From Vibrio hangzhouensis (lineage in GTDB: Bacteria; Pseudomonadota; Gammaproteobacteria; Enterobacterales; Vibrionaceae): a stretch of DNA of 64,000 bases. Location of the stretch: positions 1 to 64,000 of the forward strand of contig NZ_FNVG01000010.1 of assembly GCF_900107935.1 (NCBI RefSeq), read 5' to 3'. Positions 1 through 9,552 of the stretch are shown here, one piece after another. Made by a program: the position numbers and the translations under genes. Within the stretch, counting starts at the first letter, position 1, and every line of letters begins with the position of its first letter. The notes under the pieces are model-generated. The model did not search any database. It worked only from the letters and a program-made list of their open reading frames with translations, and was not told the DNA's origin.

Positions 1-41
1 GACATAAAATCCAGCATGGATTTCTGTCGCTTAGTTACGAA

Positions 42-67
42 AAAGCCGCGTCTTGCGACACGGCTTT
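42..67 (-). terminator. Rho-independent terminator of tRNA-Asn
   Basis: An 11-bp stem (arms AAAGCCGTGTC and GACGCGGCTTT on the minus strand, one G-U pair) with a GCAA loop is followed by a T tract on the minus strand. It lies 10 bases downstream of the tRNA 3' end. Confidence 0.85.
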
Positions 68-76
68 CTCTGAATT

Positions 77-152
77 TGGCTCCCCCTGCGGGACTCGAAC
101 CTGCGACATACGGATTAACAGTCCGCCGTTCTACCAACTGAACTAAGGGGGA
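77..152 (-). tRNA. tRNA-Asn (anticodon GTT)
   Basis: On the minus strand a 76-nt cloverleaf can be folded. The acceptor stem starts TCCCCCT, the D arm contains AGTTCAGTTGGT, the anticodon loop reads CTGTTAATC with anticodon GTT, the T arm contains GGTTCGAGTCC, and the encoded CCA ends at position 77. A minus-strand promoter with a 17-bp spacer sits upstream (TTGACT at 200-195, TAAGAT at 177-172), followed by a GC-rich discriminator as is common for stable RNA genes. It is a single gene with its own terminator, and no att-like duplication is visible nearby. Confidence 0.95.
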
Positions 153-171
153 ATTGCTTAAAGCGGAGCGA

Positions 172-200
172 ATCTTAGCTACAGCTTAACTTTGAGTCAA
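172..200 (-). promoter_or_regulatory. Promoter of tRNA-Asn
   Basis: The minus strand has TTGACT (200-195), a 17-bp spacer and TAAGAT (177-172), followed by a GC-rich stretch before the mature tRNA start. Spacing and position fit a sigma-70 stable RNA promoter. Confidence 0.6.
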
Positions 201-638
201 TATTTTTTTGCGGAAAATGTTAGAAAAAAAATCGCAGAAAAAACTTTACTTTTCTGAACACCTTGGCGCGCAAGCGGCCATTTTACTTATCCACCAAAAT
301 TGTGGATAAACGTGTTGATGACTCGGTATCAATTGAGTTTGCTGATAGTGAGCCTCAGGGTGGCATGTGTATAAGTGGTCTGGCTTGTTTCTATCTTATT
401 GAAATTCAATGAAATATTGATGATTGTAAACTTAGTGTCAAAAATGAGAATGCTGTGAAACAGACACTTTTTGTTTTTGATTGGGGAAAAGTCGTGGATG
501 AATTCTGTTACGCCGCAAAGGGCGAAAATCGAGCAGGGCAAATACGATATCAAAATATCAAAGTAATAGCGAGCTTTAGGTTGCAAATTCATGCGGCTAG
601 CGTTGAAATAGATGGGACGATCTTTAGGGAAGCACATC
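201..638. other. Gene-free uvrB upstream region
   Basis: About 440 bases without a credible gene. Short open frames here have no ribosome binding site and end inside or across uvrB. The region holds the paired DnaA-box-like sequences at 287-309. I looked for a LexA box of the form CTGT-N8-ACAG and found none. No strong sigma-70 promoter stood out by eye. Confidence 0.6.
287..309. promoter_or_regulatory. Inverted pair of DnaA-box-like 9-mers
   Basis: TTATCCACC (287-295) faces TGTGGATAA (301-309), which is the exact complement of the consensus DnaA box TTATCCACA. The two are separated by 5 bases. They lie about 330 bases before the uvrB start, so DnaA-dependent control of uvrB is possible but inferred. 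Confidence 0.5.
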
Positions 639-2669
639 ATGGCAAAACATTTCGAATTAGTATCGGACTACCAGCCTTCTGGCGATCAACCTACCGCTAT
701 AGCGCAGCTTGTGGATGGACTGGATAGTGGTCTGGCGCATCAAACGTTATTAGGTGTTACTGGTTCGGGCAAAACGTTCACCTTAGCGAATGTGATTGCT
801 AAGGCACAGCGTCCGGCCATTCTGTTGGCGCCAAACAAAACGCTTGCAGCACAGTTATACGGAGAGATGAAAGCTTTCTTTCCCAACAATGCGGTCGAGT
901 ACTTTGTTTCATACTATGACTACTATCAACCTGAAGCGTATGTGCCAACGACAGATACCTTTATAGAGAAAGACGCCTCTGTCAACGCACACATCGAGCA
1001 AATGCGTCTGTCTGCCACTAAAGCTCTACTGGAACGTAAAGATGCCATTATTGTCGCTTCCGTATCGGCTATTTATGGTTTGGGTGATCCTGATTCTTAT
1101 CTGAAAATGATGCTGCACGTTACTCGCGGTGACGTTATTGACCAGCGTGATATTCTGTTGCGTCTGGCAGAATTACAATACTCACGAAATGACGTGGCTT
1201 TTGAACGTGGTCAGTTTCGGGTAAGGGGGGAGGTGATCGATATCTTCCCGGCAGAATCGGATCAAGAAGCCGTTCGTCTGGAAATGTTTGATGATGAGAT
1301 TGACTGCATTAGTCTGTTTGATCCTTTGACAGGTGTTATCACCCATCGAGATATTGCGCGTTATACGATTTATCCGAAGACGCACTATGTGACTCCCAGA
1401 GAACGTATTCTTGAAGCGATTGAAGACATAAAGGAAGAACTCAGGGCAAGGCAAACTTACCTCAAAGACAACAATAAGCTACTTGAAGAGCAAAGGATAT
1501 CGCAGCGGACCCAGTTTGATATCGAAATGATGAATGAGCTTGGGTTTTGTTCCGGCATCGAAAACTATTCCCGTTATCTCAGTGGCCGTAAGGAGGGTGA
1601 GCCGCCCCCGACGCTGTTCGATTACCTGCCTGCAGACGGTTTGCTTATCATCGATGAATCGCACGTTACTGTCCCCCAGATTGGCGCCATGTATAAAGGC
1701 GATCGCTCACGCAAGGAAACCTTGGTTGAGTACGGTTTTCGACTGCCGTCTGCGTTAGATAACCGTCCACTGAAATTTGATGAGTTTGAGATGTTGGCTC
1801 CTCAGACGATTTTTGTGTCTGCCACCCCTAGCACCTACGAACTTGAGAAGTCAGACGGTGATGTCGCCGATCAGGTGGTACGTCCTACCGGATTACTCGA
1901 TCCGGAAATTGAGGTACGCCCGGTGGCCACTCAGGTGGATGATTTGTTGTCAGAAGTTCGCGCCAGAGCAGCTATCGATGAACGGGTTCTGGTCACCACG
2001 TTAACCAAACGGATGGCAGAAGATCTGACTGAGTATCTAAGTGAACATGGCGTCAGAGTCCGCTATCTGCACTCGGACATCGATACGGTGGAGCGTGTTG
2101 AAATCATTCGAGATCTCAGACTGGGTGAGTTTGATGTGTTAGTAGGTATTAACTTACTTCGAGAAGGACTGGATATGCCAGAAGTGTCATTAGTGGCGAT
2201 TCTGGATGCTGATAAAGAGGGCTTCTTGCGCTCAGAGCGTTCTCTAATACAGACTATCGGTCGTGCGGCTCGTAACATCAAAGGCAAGGCGATCCTTTAC
2301 GGTGACAGTATTACTAAGTCGATGAAGAAGGCGATCGATGAAACCAGTCGTCGTCGGGAGAAGCAGCGAGCTTATAACGAGAAGAACGGTAAGGTGCCGA
2401 CAGCGTTAAAACGCAACATCAAAGACATCATGGAAATTGGCAGCGTAGCCAAAGGGGCCAAACCTAAAAAAGGCAAGCAAGTCCCTCTTTCCAAAGTGGC
2501 AGAGCCTTCCCAGGCTTATGTCGCATTGTCATCGCAAGATCTTGAGAAACAGATCCTCAAGCTTGAGGGAGAGATGTATCAACATGCACAGAACCTTGAA
2601 TTTGAGCAAGCTGCTGAAAAACGTGATGAAATAGAGAAACTTAGACAGCACTTTATTGCCAATAGTTAA
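639..2669 (+). CDS. uvrB: UvrABC excinuclease subunit B
   Basis: UvrB is the damage-verifying helicase-like subunit of nucleotide excision repair; it is loaded on DNA by UvrA and recruits UvrC. The 676-residue protein has Walker A GVTGSGKT at about residues 39-46, the [10 protein letters not shown] region near the beta-hairpin, the DESH box, the [13 protein letters not shown] motif VI and a C-terminal UVR domain ending near the last residue. Length matches the family. I chose ATG 639 because AGGGA lies 9 bases upstream and the protein then starts [18 protein letters not shown]; an in-frame ATG at 612 would add an unsupported nine residues. No LexA box is obvious upstream. Confidence 0.97.
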   Translation: MAKHFELVSDYQPSGDQPTAIAQLVDGLDSGLAHQTLLGVTGSGKTFTLANVIAKAQRPAILLAPNKTLAAQLYGEMKAFFPNNAVEYFVSYYDYYQPEAYVPTTDTFIEKDASVNAHIEQMRLSATKALLERKDAIIVASVSAIYGLGDPDSYLKMMLHVTRGDVIDQRDILLRLAELQYSRNDVAFERGQFRVRGEVIDIFPAESDQEAVRLEMFDDEIDCISLFDPLTGVITHRDIARYTIYPKTHYVTPRERILEAIEDIKEELRARQTYLKDNNKLLEEQRISQRTQFDIEMMNELGFCSGIENYSRYLSGRKEGEPPPTLFDYLPADGLLIIDESHVTVPQIGAMYKGDRSRKETLVEYGFRLPSALDNRPLKFDEFEMLAPQTIFVSATPSTYELEKSDGDVADQVVRPTGLLDPEIEVRPVATQVDDLLSEVRARAAIDERVLVTTLTKRMAEDLTEYLSEHGVRVRYLHSDIDTVERVEIIRDLRLGEFDVLVGINLLREGLDMPEVSLVAILDADKEGFLRSERSLIQTIGRAARNIKGKAILYGDSITKSMKKAIDETSRRREKQRAYNEKNGKVPTALKRNIKDIMEIGSVAKGAKPKKGKQVPLSKVAEPSQAYVALSSQDLEKQILKLEGEMYQHAQNLEFEQAAEKRDEIEKLRQHFIANS

Positions 2670-2742
2670 CATAAAGTAGAGAGTCTGATAGGCTGATTGC
2701 TAAATAGACACTAAAATATAAATGGTCTTTATTAAGCAAAAA

Positions 2743-2755
2743 TTGCAAAATGCGA
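2743..2755. promoter_or_regulatory. LuxO-box-like operator before luxO
   Basis: TTGCA-AAA-TGCGA matches the LuxO binding consensus TTGCA-N3-TGCAA with one mismatch. It lies 79 bases before luxO, in the place expected for luxO autorepression known from Vibrio harveyi. Confidence 0.55.
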
Positions 2756-2766
2756 ATATGCTAATA

Positions 2767-2793
2767 CACCAGAGTCTGTTAATGGCTCTGGTG
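2767..2793. repeat. Inverted repeat between uvrB and luxO
   Basis: Perfect 8-bp arms CACCAGAG and CTCTGGTG flank an 11-base loop. Neither strand has a following T run, so it is a poor intrinsic terminator. It may be a leader hairpin of luxO or a protein site. Confidence 0.4.
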
Positions 2794-2813
2794 AAATACG
2801 ACCATATAAAATT

Positions 2814-2829
2814 ACGACAGTTAGCTAGG
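2814..2829 (+). promoter_or_regulatory. Qrr sRNA pairing site in the luxO leader
   Basis: ACGACAGTTAGCTAGG in the luxO leader is complementary at 14 of 16 positions to the conserved Vibrio Qrr core CCTAGCCAACTGACGT, as I remember that core. It includes the luxO Shine-Dalgarno AGGA, so pairing would block ribosome access. Qrr repression of luxO is established in V. harveyi; the site here is inferred from complementarity. Confidence 0.6.
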
Positions 2830-2833
2830 ATCT

Positions 2834-4231
2834 ATGCAACCACTTATTGACGAGCCAAAATCTCGCTATCTACTCATGGTAGAAGATACCGCTTCCGTCG
2901 CTGCCTTGTATCGCTCATATCTTTCCCCGTTGGGGATAGATATTAATATCGTTGGAAACGGTAGAGATGCCATTCAAAGTTTAGCGCACCGAACGCCTGA
3001 TCTCATTCTACTCGACCTAAGACTTCCTGATATGACAGGGATGGATGTTCTGGACGCCGTTAAGTCGCTCAATCCTGACGTTCCTGTCATTTTTATGACC
3101 GCCCATGGTTCCATTGATATCGCCGTCGATGCGATGCAGCACGGTGCGCAGGACTTTCTCATCAAACCTTGTGAGGCGGACAGACTCCGCGTGACGGTGA
3201 CGAATGCCCTTCGCAAGGCCTCAAAACTCAGAAATGAAATTCACGACGCCAGTAGCCAGAACTATCAGGGTTTTATTGGCAGTAGTCAGCCTATGCAGGC
3301 GGTGTATCGCACTATCGATTCGGCTGCTTCGAGTAAAGCCAGCATTTTTATCACCGGTGAGAGTGGTACCGGTAAAGAAGTCTGTGCTGAAGCCATTCAT
3401 GCTGCGAGCAAGAGAGGCGATAAACCTTTTATTGCTATCAACTGTGCTGCCATTCCAAAAGATCTGATTGAGAGTGAACTGTTTGGTCATGTGAAAGGGG
3501 CGTTCACCGGCGCGGCTGCAGACCGACAGGGGGCCGCAGAGCTTGCCGATGGTGGTACCTTGTTCCTGGATGAGCTTTGTGAAATGGATCTGGATCTGCA
3601 AACCAAGCTACTGAGGTTTATTCAGACTGGCACATTTCAAAAGGTAGGTTCATCGCGTATGAAGAAGGTCGATGTACGCTTTGTTTGTGCGACTAACCGT
3701 GATCCCTGGAAGGAAGTTCAGGAAGGCCGATTTAGGGAAGATCTATACTACCGTCTTTATGTCATCCCATTGCACTTACCGCCGTTAAGAGAGCGTGAGG
3801 AAGATGTGATCGAGATAGCTTATTCACTGCTGGGCTTTATGTCCCACGAAGAAGGCAAAAGCTTCGTACGTTTTTCTCAGGATGTGATTGACCGCTTCAT
3901 TCAGTATGAGTGGCCGGGAAATGTTCGTCAGTTGCAGAATGTACTGCGGAATGTTGTTGTGTTGAACCAGGGCAAGGAGATACAACTGGAAATGTTGCCA
4001 CCGCCTCTGAATGAGCCGGTGAAAAAACCTCTGGTTGTCAATAATGTGGTATCGGTGGCTTTTGGACCTCAGGATATTCTGCCACTATGGAAAACAGAAC
4101 GAATAACGATCGAACAAGCGATTGAAGCGTGTGATGGTAATATCCCTCAAGCCGCCAAACATCTGGACGTAAGCCCATCAACCATCTATCGCAAGATACA
4201 AGCATGGAATGCCAGCGAGAAGAAAGCATGA
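2834..4231 (+). CDS. luxO: Quorum-sensing response regulator LuxO
   Basis: LuxO is the NtrC-type sigma-54 activator at the end of the Vibrio quorum-sensing phosphorelay; phosphorylated by LuxU at low cell density, it activates the qrr small RNA genes. The 465 residues comprise a receiver domain (about 10-125) with phospho-acceptor D61 and conserved K108, an AAA+ domain with Walker A GESGTGKE (172-179) and the sigma-54 contact motif GAFTGA (219-224), and a C-terminal Fis-type helix-turn-helix. The Shine-Dalgarno AGGA is only 3 bases from ATG 2834; starting at a later Met would cut the receiver. It overlaps luxU by 4 bases. Confidence 0.96.
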   Translation: MQPLIDEPKSRYLLMVEDTASVAALYRSYLSPLGIDINIVGNGRDAIQSLAHRTPDLILLDLRLPDMTGMDVLDAVKSLNPDVPVIFMTAHGSIDIAVDAMQHGAQDFLIKPCEADRLRVTVTNALRKASKLRNEIHDASSQNYQGFIGSSQPMQAVYRTIDSAASSKASIFITGESGTGKEVCAEAIHAASKRGDKPFIAINCAAIPKDLIESELFGHVKGAFTGAAADRQGAAELADGGTLFLDELCEMDLDLQTKLLRFIQTGTFQKVGSSRMKKVDVRFVCATNRDPWKEVQEGRFREDLYYRLYVIPLHLPPLREREEDVIEIAYSLLGFMSHEEGKSFVRFSQDVIDRFIQYEWPGNVRQLQNVLRNVVVLNQGKEIQLEMLPPPLNEPVKKPLVVNNVVSVAFGPQDILPLWKTERITIEQAIEACDGNIPQAAKHLDVSPSTIYRKIQAWNASEKKA

Positions 4232-4578
4232 ACTTTATGAACCGAGATAAGGTCGAGCAGTTATCTAAGGAAATCGGCCAGGACAACATTCCCATCTTAC
4301 TGGGTATTTTTACGGGTGAATTGGTGTCTTACCAAGAGCAGCTCAGCACTGGTAGTTTAAGTGACAAGATGGCATCCATGAAAGAGATTTGTCACGCGCT
4401 AAAAAGCAGTGCGGCAAGTTTTGGTGCTGAGAGTCTATGCCAGTTTGCGGTCGATATCGATGCACAAGTGAAAAATGGTCAGCTAGCCGAAGACCAGACT
4501 CAGGTTGATCACATGCTGCACAATTTATCCCAGACTCACCGTTGCTATCTGGCATTTCTACAATCTTTCGAAGAATAG
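4228..4578 (+). CDS. luxU: Quorum-sensing phosphotransfer protein LuxU
   Basis: LuxU is the cytoplasmic histidine phosphotransfer protein that relays phosphate between the hybrid sensor kinases and LuxO. The 116-residue protein has the Hpt motif [14 protein letters not shown] with the phospho-histidine at about H56. I start it at ATG 4228, whose ATGA overlaps the luxO stop and which follows GAGAAGAAAG; an upstream in-frame ATG at 4204 lies inside luxO and would give a longer protein than is usual (about 114). Overlap implies translational coupling with luxO. Confidence 0.93.
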   Translation: MNFMNRDKVEQLSKEIGQDNIPILLGIFTGELVSYQEQLSTGSLSDKMASMKEICHALKSSAASFGAESLCQFAVDIDAQVKNGQLAEDQTQVDHMLHNLSQTHRCYLAFLQSFEE

Positions 4579-4605
4579 TGTTTGTTAACGTGAGTTTTGG
4601 ACAAG

Positions 4606-4639
4606 AAAAAGGGTTTGCAAATTTATGCAGACCCTTTTT
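4606..4639. terminator. Bidirectional terminator luxU / yvcK
   Basis: AAAAAGGGTTTGC, a 7-base loop and GCAGACCCTTTTT form a stem with one G-U pair and T tracts on both strands, between the convergent luxU and yvcK ends. Confidence 0.85.
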
Positions 4640-4661
4640 CTAATCAACATATTGGCGGATG

Positions 4662-5546
4662 TTAAAGCAATGATTCTATCGCGTGTTTTAATTTAACACG
4701 GTCATGGCGCCAGTCTCTGTTTGGCGATGCCAGCGGTACGGTGACACAGTTCCAGCGTTGACAAATATCCGGGTGGGCGACTTCACCCAAAATCACATCA
4801 AGTTTTCGCCCCTGCAGTGCACGCTCACACCATAGCAACTTTTGCTCCAGAGTCATTCGGCCCGCAGGGCCATATTCTGGAGACAGGTTTTCGACAAAGA
4901 CCACTTTAGCATGTTCATTATTACGAATTGCCTGACTCAGGTCTGCCAGTAGGAGTGGTGGCATAATGCTGGTTAGGAAGCTACCGGGCCCTAGCACAAT
5001 ACAGTCAGCCTGAGCAACCGCGTCTACTGCCTCCTTGGTAGCGGGAACAATAGGTTCCAGATCGAGGCGTTGTAGATCTTCCTCCATTTCATCGACCGAC
5101 GTTTCTCCAGTGACCCATTTGCCATCCACAGAAAGCGCAGTGAGATCGGCCGGATGTTCTGACATCGGTATGATATTAACGTCAACATTCAGCAAGTTGC
5201 GGACCAGTTCAATGGCATCGAGAGGGCGAACTGACAAGTTGTCCAGTGCGGTGAGCATCAGGTTGCCCAAATTGTGGCCGTTCAGTTCACCGGCACCTTT
5301 AAACCGATACTCGAACATCATCGAGCCGATAGAAGGGTCGGTGATCAATTGGTTGATACAGTTGCGCGTATCTCCCCAAGCGATGCCTCCCTGACACTCA
5401 CGGATGCGACCAGTAGAACCGCCATTGTCGGTAGTGGCCACGATGCCAGTTGCATTGTTTCCAAACTCTTTAAGTGCAGCCAACATACGCCCTAAGCCGT
5501 GACCGCCACCAATCGCCACGACTTTTTTTGATGAATAAATGCTCAT
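4662..5546 (-). CDS. yvcK: YvcK/YbhK-family protein (CofD-like fold)
   Basis: Member of the YvcK (gluconeogenesis factor) family, related in fold to the CofD phosphotransferase; B. subtilis YvcK is needed for growth on gluconeogenic carbon and binds UDP-sugars. The 294-residue protein has the N-terminal GGGHGLGRMLAAL loop, the TDNGGSTGRIR segment, GHNLGNLML and LGPGSFLTSIMP. I chose ATG 5546 because a purine-rich GAAG lies upstream; an earlier ATG at 5612 would add 22 residues unlike the family. As in E. coli (ybhK) it is divergent from moaA. The biochemical role in vibrios is not settled. Confidence 0.85.
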   Translation of the reverse strand: MSIYSSKKVVAIGGGHGLGRMLAALKEFGNNATGIVATTDNGGSTGRIRECQGGIAWGDTRNCINQLITDPSIGSMMFEYRFKGAGELNGHNLGNLMLTALDNLSVRPLDAIELVRNLLNVDVNIIPMSEHPADLTALSVDGKWVTGETSVDEMEEDLQRLDLEPIVPATKEAVDAVAQADCIVLGPGSFLTSIMPPLLLADLSQAIRNNEHAKVVFVENLSPEYGPAGRMTLEQKLLWCERALQGRKLDVILGEVAHPDICQRWNCVTVPLASPNRDWRHDRVKLKHAIESLL

Positions 5547-5727
5547 CTTATACTTCTTATTAGTTACGTAATATCCGTAACATAGGGTAAATTGTTCATT
5601 TGAGATACTCAACTATAATAAAAATGACGAATGTGTAAGGTTTTTTGACAACAAAGCTGGAAAACCATACCGTTATTGAGTATTTTACTCACACGCTGTT
5701 ATCGTCTAATTATGCGGTAACTGCCAT

Positions 5728-5841
5728 AACTCCGAGCTCTATGCGCTAAGTCGATGCAGATAAGCAAGTAGAGCCAGTGGCGATTTGTCACAAGGGCTTA
5801 ATTGGAAATGATTATGCCTCCCGTGTTTGGAAAGGTGTTCC
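5728..5841 (+). ncRNA. Molybdenum cofactor (Moco) riboswitch
   Basis: The moaA leader matches the E. coli moaA Moco RNA at its most conserved part: GCCTCCCGTGTTTGGAAAGG (5817-5836) against GCCTCCCGTATCTGGAAAGG as I recall the E. coli sequence. GCTCTA near 5735 can pair with TAGAGC near 5770 to close an upstream helix. The element ends directly at the GTG start of moaA, so ligand binding probably controls translation initiation. The 5' boundary is approximate. Confidence 0.85.
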
Positions 5842-6831
5842 GTGGCGCAACAATTCGAAGATAAATTTAATCGCAAGTTTTATTACTTGCGACTCTCAGT
5901 TACAGACGTTTGTAACTTCAAATGTACATATTGCCTTCCTGATGGCTACAAACCGCCTGGTCAGAAACGACCAGCGTTTTTGACGCTTCCAGAAATCAAG
6001 CGCGTGGTCACTGCGTTTGCCGATTGTGGTACTTCAAAAGTGCGTATTACCGGCGGTGAACCAAGCCTTCGTAAAGACTTTCCTCAGATCATTGAAACGA
6101 TTGCCAGCACGTCAGGGATCACTAAAGTGGCTACGACGACAAACGGCTATCGTATGGCAAAACAGGTCGATACCTGGCGTCAGGCAGGTTTGACTCATAT
6201 CAACGTCAGTGTGGACAGTCTCGACCCTCGAATGTTCCACCAAATTACCGGTGAGAACAAGTTCACAGAGGTCATGGCGGGTATCGATCGTGCATTTGAA
6301 GTGGGTTACGAGCAAGTCAAAGTGAATGTGGTCCTTATGAAGGATCTCAATGCCAAAGAGCTTCCCGCATTTCTTAACTGGATCAAAGACCGTCCAATTC
6401 AATTGCGTTTTATTGAGTTAATGCAAACCGGTGAGATGGATGACCTGTTTAACAAGCATCATGTCTCCGGCGTCGAGATACGCAACCAATTGATCTCGAA
6501 CGGTTGGATTTTGAAAGCGCGCGCTAACAATGATGGCCCGGCACAAGTATTTGTCCACGCAGATTATCAGGGTGAGATAGGCCTTATCATGCCTTATGAG
6601 AAAAACTTCTGTGAAAGCTGCAACCGTCTGCGCGTTTCTGCCATGGGCAAACTGCACCTTTGTTTGTTTGGCGAGCATGGTATTGACCTCAGGGACTTGT
6701 TGCAAGCAGACGCACAGGAAGCTGCTTTGATAGAGCGAATCCAAGCACAACTACAGACCAAATCAGTGAGTCACTTTTTGCATGACGGTAACTCCGGCAT
6801 GACTCCGCATTTGGCATCAATTGGCGGCTAA
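5842..6831 (+). CDS. moaA: GTP 3',8-cyclase MoaA
   Basis: Radical SAM enzyme for the first step of molybdopterin synthesis, making 3',8-cyclo-GTP. It has the SAM cluster CNFKCTYC (C24, C28, C31) and the C-terminal second 4Fe-4S motif [18 protein letters not shown]. With GTG 5842 as start the protein begins [19 protein letters not shown] and has 329 residues, the same as E. coli MoaA; an ATG at 5827 lies inside the riboswitch and is unlikely to be used. First gene of moaABCDE. Confidence 0.96.
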   Translation: MAQQFEDKFNRKFYYLRLSVTDVCNFKCTYCLPDGYKPPGQKRPAFLTLPEIKRVVTAFADCGTSKVRITGGEPSLRKDFPQIIETIASTSGITKVATTTNGYRMAKQVDTWRQAGLTHINVSVDSLDPRMFHQITGENKFTEVMAGIDRAFEVGYEQVKVNVVLMKDLNAKELPAFLNWIKDRPIQLRFIELMQTGEMDDLFNKHHVSGVEIRNQLISNGWILKARANNDGPAQVFVHADYQGEIGLIMPYEKNFCESCNRLRVSAMGKLHLCLFGEHGIDLRDLLQADAQEAALIERIQAQLQTKSVSHFLHDGNSGMTPHLASIGG

Positions 6832-6877
6832 CAGACCGCGCAAACGTTATTTCAAAAAATTTATAGGGTGAATAATC

Positions 6878-7390
6878 ATGGGTCACGCAGAGAGTAAATT
6901 TGTGCCTGCAAACATTGCAGTACTAACCGTGTCTGATACACGTACTGAAGAAAATGACACTTCAGGTCGCTTTTTAGCTGAAAACTTACAAGAAGCGGGT
7001 CACAAACTGGCAGACAAAAAAATTGTCATCGATGACATTTATCAAATTCGCGCGGTAGTTTCTCAATGGATCGCTGATGACAATGTGCAAGCTGTTATGA
7101 TCACTGGTGGTACAGGTTTCACCTCACGCGACAGCACTCCGGAAGCACTGGTGCCGCTGTTTGACAAGCAAGTAGAAGGTTTTGGTGAGCTTTTCCGTGC
7201 CGTATCATACGAAGAAATTGGTACTTCTACCATCCAGTCACGTGCCATTGCCGGTTTTGCAAACCATACGGTGATATTTGCTATGCCTGGTTCGACAGGC
7301 GCATGCCGTACCGGTTGGACTAAGATCATCAAACAACAGTTAGATGCTAGCCATCGTCCTTGTAACTTTATGCCTCATTTGAGTAAGTAA
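6878..7390 (+). CDS. moaB: Molybdopterin biosynthesis protein MoaB
   Basis: MogA/MoaB-family protein of 170 residues, related to molybdopterin adenylyltransferases. It has the TVSDTR opening, the [17 protein letters not shown] loop and the [12 protein letters not shown] segment that bind molybdopterin in the family. The E. coli homolog appears inactive as an adenylyltransferase, so the exact role is uncertain. Second gene of the moa operon, 46 bases after moaA. Confidence 0.94.
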   Translation: MGHAESKFVPANIAVLTVSDTRTEENDTSGRFLAENLQEAGHKLADKKIVIDDIYQIRAVVSQWIADDNVQAVMITGGTGFTSRDSTPEALVPLFDKQVEGFGELFRAVSYEEIGTSTIQSRAIAGFANHTVIFAMPGSTGACRTGWTKIIKQQLDASHRPCNFMPHLSK

Positions 7391-7406
7391 CTAGCAAGGG
7401 AAAGCA

Positions 7407-7886
7407 ATGTCTGAATTCACACATATCAACGCCTCTGGCGAGGCAAACATGGTTGACGTTTCAGCCAAAGCCGATACCGTGCGTGAAGCGAGAGCGGAAG
7501 CGTATGTGCATATGGCACCAGAAACGTTGAACATGATTACCTCTGGGAACCATCACAAAGGTGATGTCTTTGCTACCGCCCGTATCGCGGGCATTCAGGC
7601 AGCAAAGAAAACTTGGGACCTGATCCCGCTGTGCCACCCGTTACTGCTTTCAAAAGTGGAAGTTCAGCTCGAAGCGATAGAAGCTGAGAACAAAGTACGT
7701 ATTGAGTCGGTGTGCAAATTGGCGGGTAAAACCGGTGTCGAAATGGAGGCATTAACTGCGGCTTCAGTTGCGGCACTGACCATCTATGATATGTGTAAGG
7801 CCGTTCAAAAGGATATGGTCATTGAACAGGTTCGTTTGTTAGAAAAAACAGGCGGCAAATCGGGACACTTTAAGGCGGACGCATGA
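7407..7886 (+). CDS. moaC: Cyclic pyranopterin monophosphate synthase MoaC
   Basis: MoaC converts 3',8-cyclo-GTP to cyclic pyranopterin monophosphate. The 159-residue protein carries the family blocks [27 protein letters not shown] and [23 protein letters not shown], which include active-site residues. AAGGGAAAG precedes ATG 7407. Its last four bases overlap the moaD start (ATGA), suggesting coupled translation. Confidence 0.96.
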   Translation: MSEFTHINASGEANMVDVSAKADTVREARAEAYVHMAPETLNMITSGNHHKGDVFATARIAGIQAAKKTWDLIPLCHPLLLSKVEVQLEAIEAENKVRIESVCKLAGKTGVEMEALTAASVAALTIYDMCKAVQKDMVIEQVRLLEKTGGKSGHFKADA

Positions 7887-8128
7887 TTACAGTTCTTTTT
7901 TTCGCTCAGACTCGTGAATTGATCGGTCAGGATAGCGTCGAGCTGAATGCCGATTTCGACACGATTGAAGACATTCGTGCCCACTTGGCGGCACAGCAAG
8001 GCAAATGGGAACTGGCTTTGGAGAGCGGCAAGTTGCTTGCTGCACTCAACCAGGATATCGTCGCACTGGATCAGAAAGTTCAAGATGGCGATGAAGTGGC
8101 CTTCTTCCCGCCAGTGACAGGGGGATAA
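7883..8128 (+). CDS. moaD: Molybdopterin synthase sulfur carrier subunit MoaD
   Basis: Ubiquitin-fold sulfur carrier of 81 residues ending in the required Gly-Gly (PPVTGG), which is adenylated by MoeB and then thiocarboxylated. It overlaps moaC by four bases and precedes moaE by two, matching the MoaD2-MoaE2 synthase. Confidence 0.95.
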   Translation: MITVLFFAQTRELIGQDSVELNADFDTIEDIRAHLAAQQGKWELALESGKLLAALNQDIVALDQKVQDGDEVAFFPPVTGG

Positions 8129-8130
8129 TC

Positions 8131-8589
8131 ATGACACTGCGTGTATCCGTTCAACGAGAAGACTTCTCTGTTGGTGTAGAGTATGACGCTCTTGCCGAAG
8201 GGACGGCTTCTGGGGCTATTGTCACGTTTACCGGAAAAGTACGTGATATGAATTTAGGTGACAACGTGACTGGCTTGTCTTTAGAACATTATCCGGGGAT
8301 GACTGAGCGCTCTCTTGAGAAGATCTGTGACGAAGCTGAGGAGCGTTGGCTGCTCAACGGTATCCGCGTGATCCACAGGGTCGGTGATTTAGATGCCGGT
8401 GATCAGATCGTGTTTGTCGGTGTTTCGAGTGCTCATCGTGGCTCTGCGTTTGAAGCGTGTGAGTTCATTATGGATTATCTGAAAACTCAAGCACCGTTCT
8501 GGAAGAAAGAGAGGACAACGGACTCGACTCGATGGGTTGAGTCTAGAGAGTCTGACGCTGAAGCCGCCGCTCGCTGGCAACAGCAATAA
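8131..8589 (+). CDS. moaE: Molybdopterin synthase catalytic subunit MoaE
   Basis: Large subunit of molybdopterin synthase, which inserts the dithiolene sulfurs into cyclic pyranopterin monophosphate using MoaD thiocarboxylate. The 152 residues include GAIVTFTGKVRD, LEHYPGMTERSLEKICDEAEERW, HRVGDL and the C-terminal PFWKKE block with the catalytic lysine region. Length matches E. coli (150). Last gene of the operon before a strong terminator. Confidence 0.96.
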   Translation: MTLRVSVQREDFSVGVEYDALAEGTASGAIVTFTGKVRDMNLGDNVTGLSLEHYPGMTERSLEKICDEAEERWLLNGIRVIHRVGDLDAGDQIVFVGVSSAHRGSAFEACEFIMDYLKTQAPFWKKERTTDSTRWVESRESDAEAAARWQQQ

Positions 8590-8590
8590 G

Positions 8591-8620
8591 AAAAAAGGCA
8601 TGTCGGTGGCATGCCTTTTT
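8591..8620. terminator. Bidirectional terminator moaE / HAD gene
   Basis: AAAAAAGGCATG, a TCGGTGG loop and CATGCCTTTTT form a stem flanked by A and T tracts between convergent genes. Confidence 0.9.
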
Positions 8621-8633
8621 CTTTGTTCTTCCA

Positions 8634-9440
8634 CTAGTCGGTGCTGGTTGTGAGGTGTCGCTCTAGCACCTTAAGAACTCCAGCTTCTCGATTGCTTGGG
8701 GCGATAAAGCGAGCCAGTTTTTTAATCTCTGGGTGCGCATTGTCCATCGCATATGAGTAATAACTTTCTTTTAGCATCTCTACGTCGTTGAAGTAGTCAC
8801 CAAAGCTCATGGTTTCTTCATAGCTAAAGCCGAGGCTTTGCTGAAGGTGGCGAATCGCCGCACCTTTTGATGCATCTCTGTGCATTACATCAAGCCAGAT
8901 TTTCGCGCTGACTACCACCTGAAACCCTAGGCCAAACGCTTGATCTATGGTTGGAAAGACCCGCTTTTCTGTGCCCCCAAAGTGGCAGACTGCAATTTTA
9001 ATAAACTCATCTTCAACGCTGAGTAGATCCTCAACGTACTGACAACGGTGGTAGTACTTTTGGATTTCTTCGAGTGCTTCTGGCACTTGGGTTTCTATAT
9101 ACGCAGATTGCTTTCCGCACAATACAATGTAAGTACCTTCAACAGAGCGGGCACTCTCAACAATTTGCCTTGCCGAAGGTGTATCAATGGTACAGCTGTA
9201 TAGCTCCTCGCCTTTATGAAACACCATGGTGCCATTGTCGGCAATGAAGTAAAGGTCATCCTGAATGGAAGAAAACATCTCTTTGAGGCTGTAGTACTGT
9301 CGGCCAGATGCTGGCGCGAACAGGATATTCTGACTCTTTAAGCGTTCGAAAATTGAGAAAAAGTCAGGGCTGAGTTGTCCGTTTTCGTCGAGCAACGTAC
9401 CGTCCATATCAGTCGCCACAAACTTAATTGGGTTATTCAC
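8634..9440 (-). CDS. Cof-type HAD-IIB sugar phosphatase-like hydrolase
   Basis: Haloacid dehalogenase superfamily phosphatase, Cof subfamily, 268 residues. Motif I is DMDGTLLD near the N-terminus with the nucleophile and general acid Asp pair, followed by SGR, the type IIB cap domain, a conserved Lys in the DASKG segment and motif IV SFGDYFNDVEM. Related E. coli proteins (YbiV, YidA) dephosphorylate sugar phosphates, but the substrate here is unknown. The only usable start I see is GTG 9440, since the ATG just before it is followed by an in-frame stop. Convergent with moaE. Confidence 0.85.
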   Translation of the reverse strand: MNNPIKFVATDMDGTLLDENGQLSPDFFSIFERLKSQNILFAPASGRQYYSLKEMFSSIQDDLYFIADNGTMVFHKGEELYSCTIDTPSARQIVESARSVEGTYIVLCGKQSAYIETQVPEALEEIQKYYHRCQYVEDLLSVEDEFIKIAVCHFGGTEKRVFPTIDQAFGLGFQVVVSAKIWLDVMHRDASKGAAIRHLQQSLGFSYEETMSFGDYFNDVEMLKESYYSYAMDNAHPEIKKLARFIAPSNREAGVLKVLERHLTTSTD

Positions 9441-9552
9441 ATGTCACCATTGAGTGAGTTAGAAAATGCAGCCACGAAGTATACGTGAATTGTAGCCAGG
9501 CAGCAGTATTTTACTGTTGCGTTTATAACAACCCACTTTGCCAAAGCGTAAC

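Noticed and set aside
201..638. SOS (LexA) box for uvrB
   Set aside because: No CTGT-N8-ACAG or close variant found by eye; the CTGTGAAACAG near 453 has too short a spacer.
455..727. 90-residue plus-strand frame upstream of and overlapping uvrB
   Set aside because: Overlaps the uvrB start out of frame, no convincing ribosome site, no recognisable features.
2670..2833. Possible qrr1 gene or remnant on the minus strand before luxO
   Set aside because: The Qrr-like match abuts the luxO start, leaving no room for the rest of a Qrr RNA, and there is no sigma-54 promoter. Read on the luxO mRNA it is better explained as the Qrr target site.
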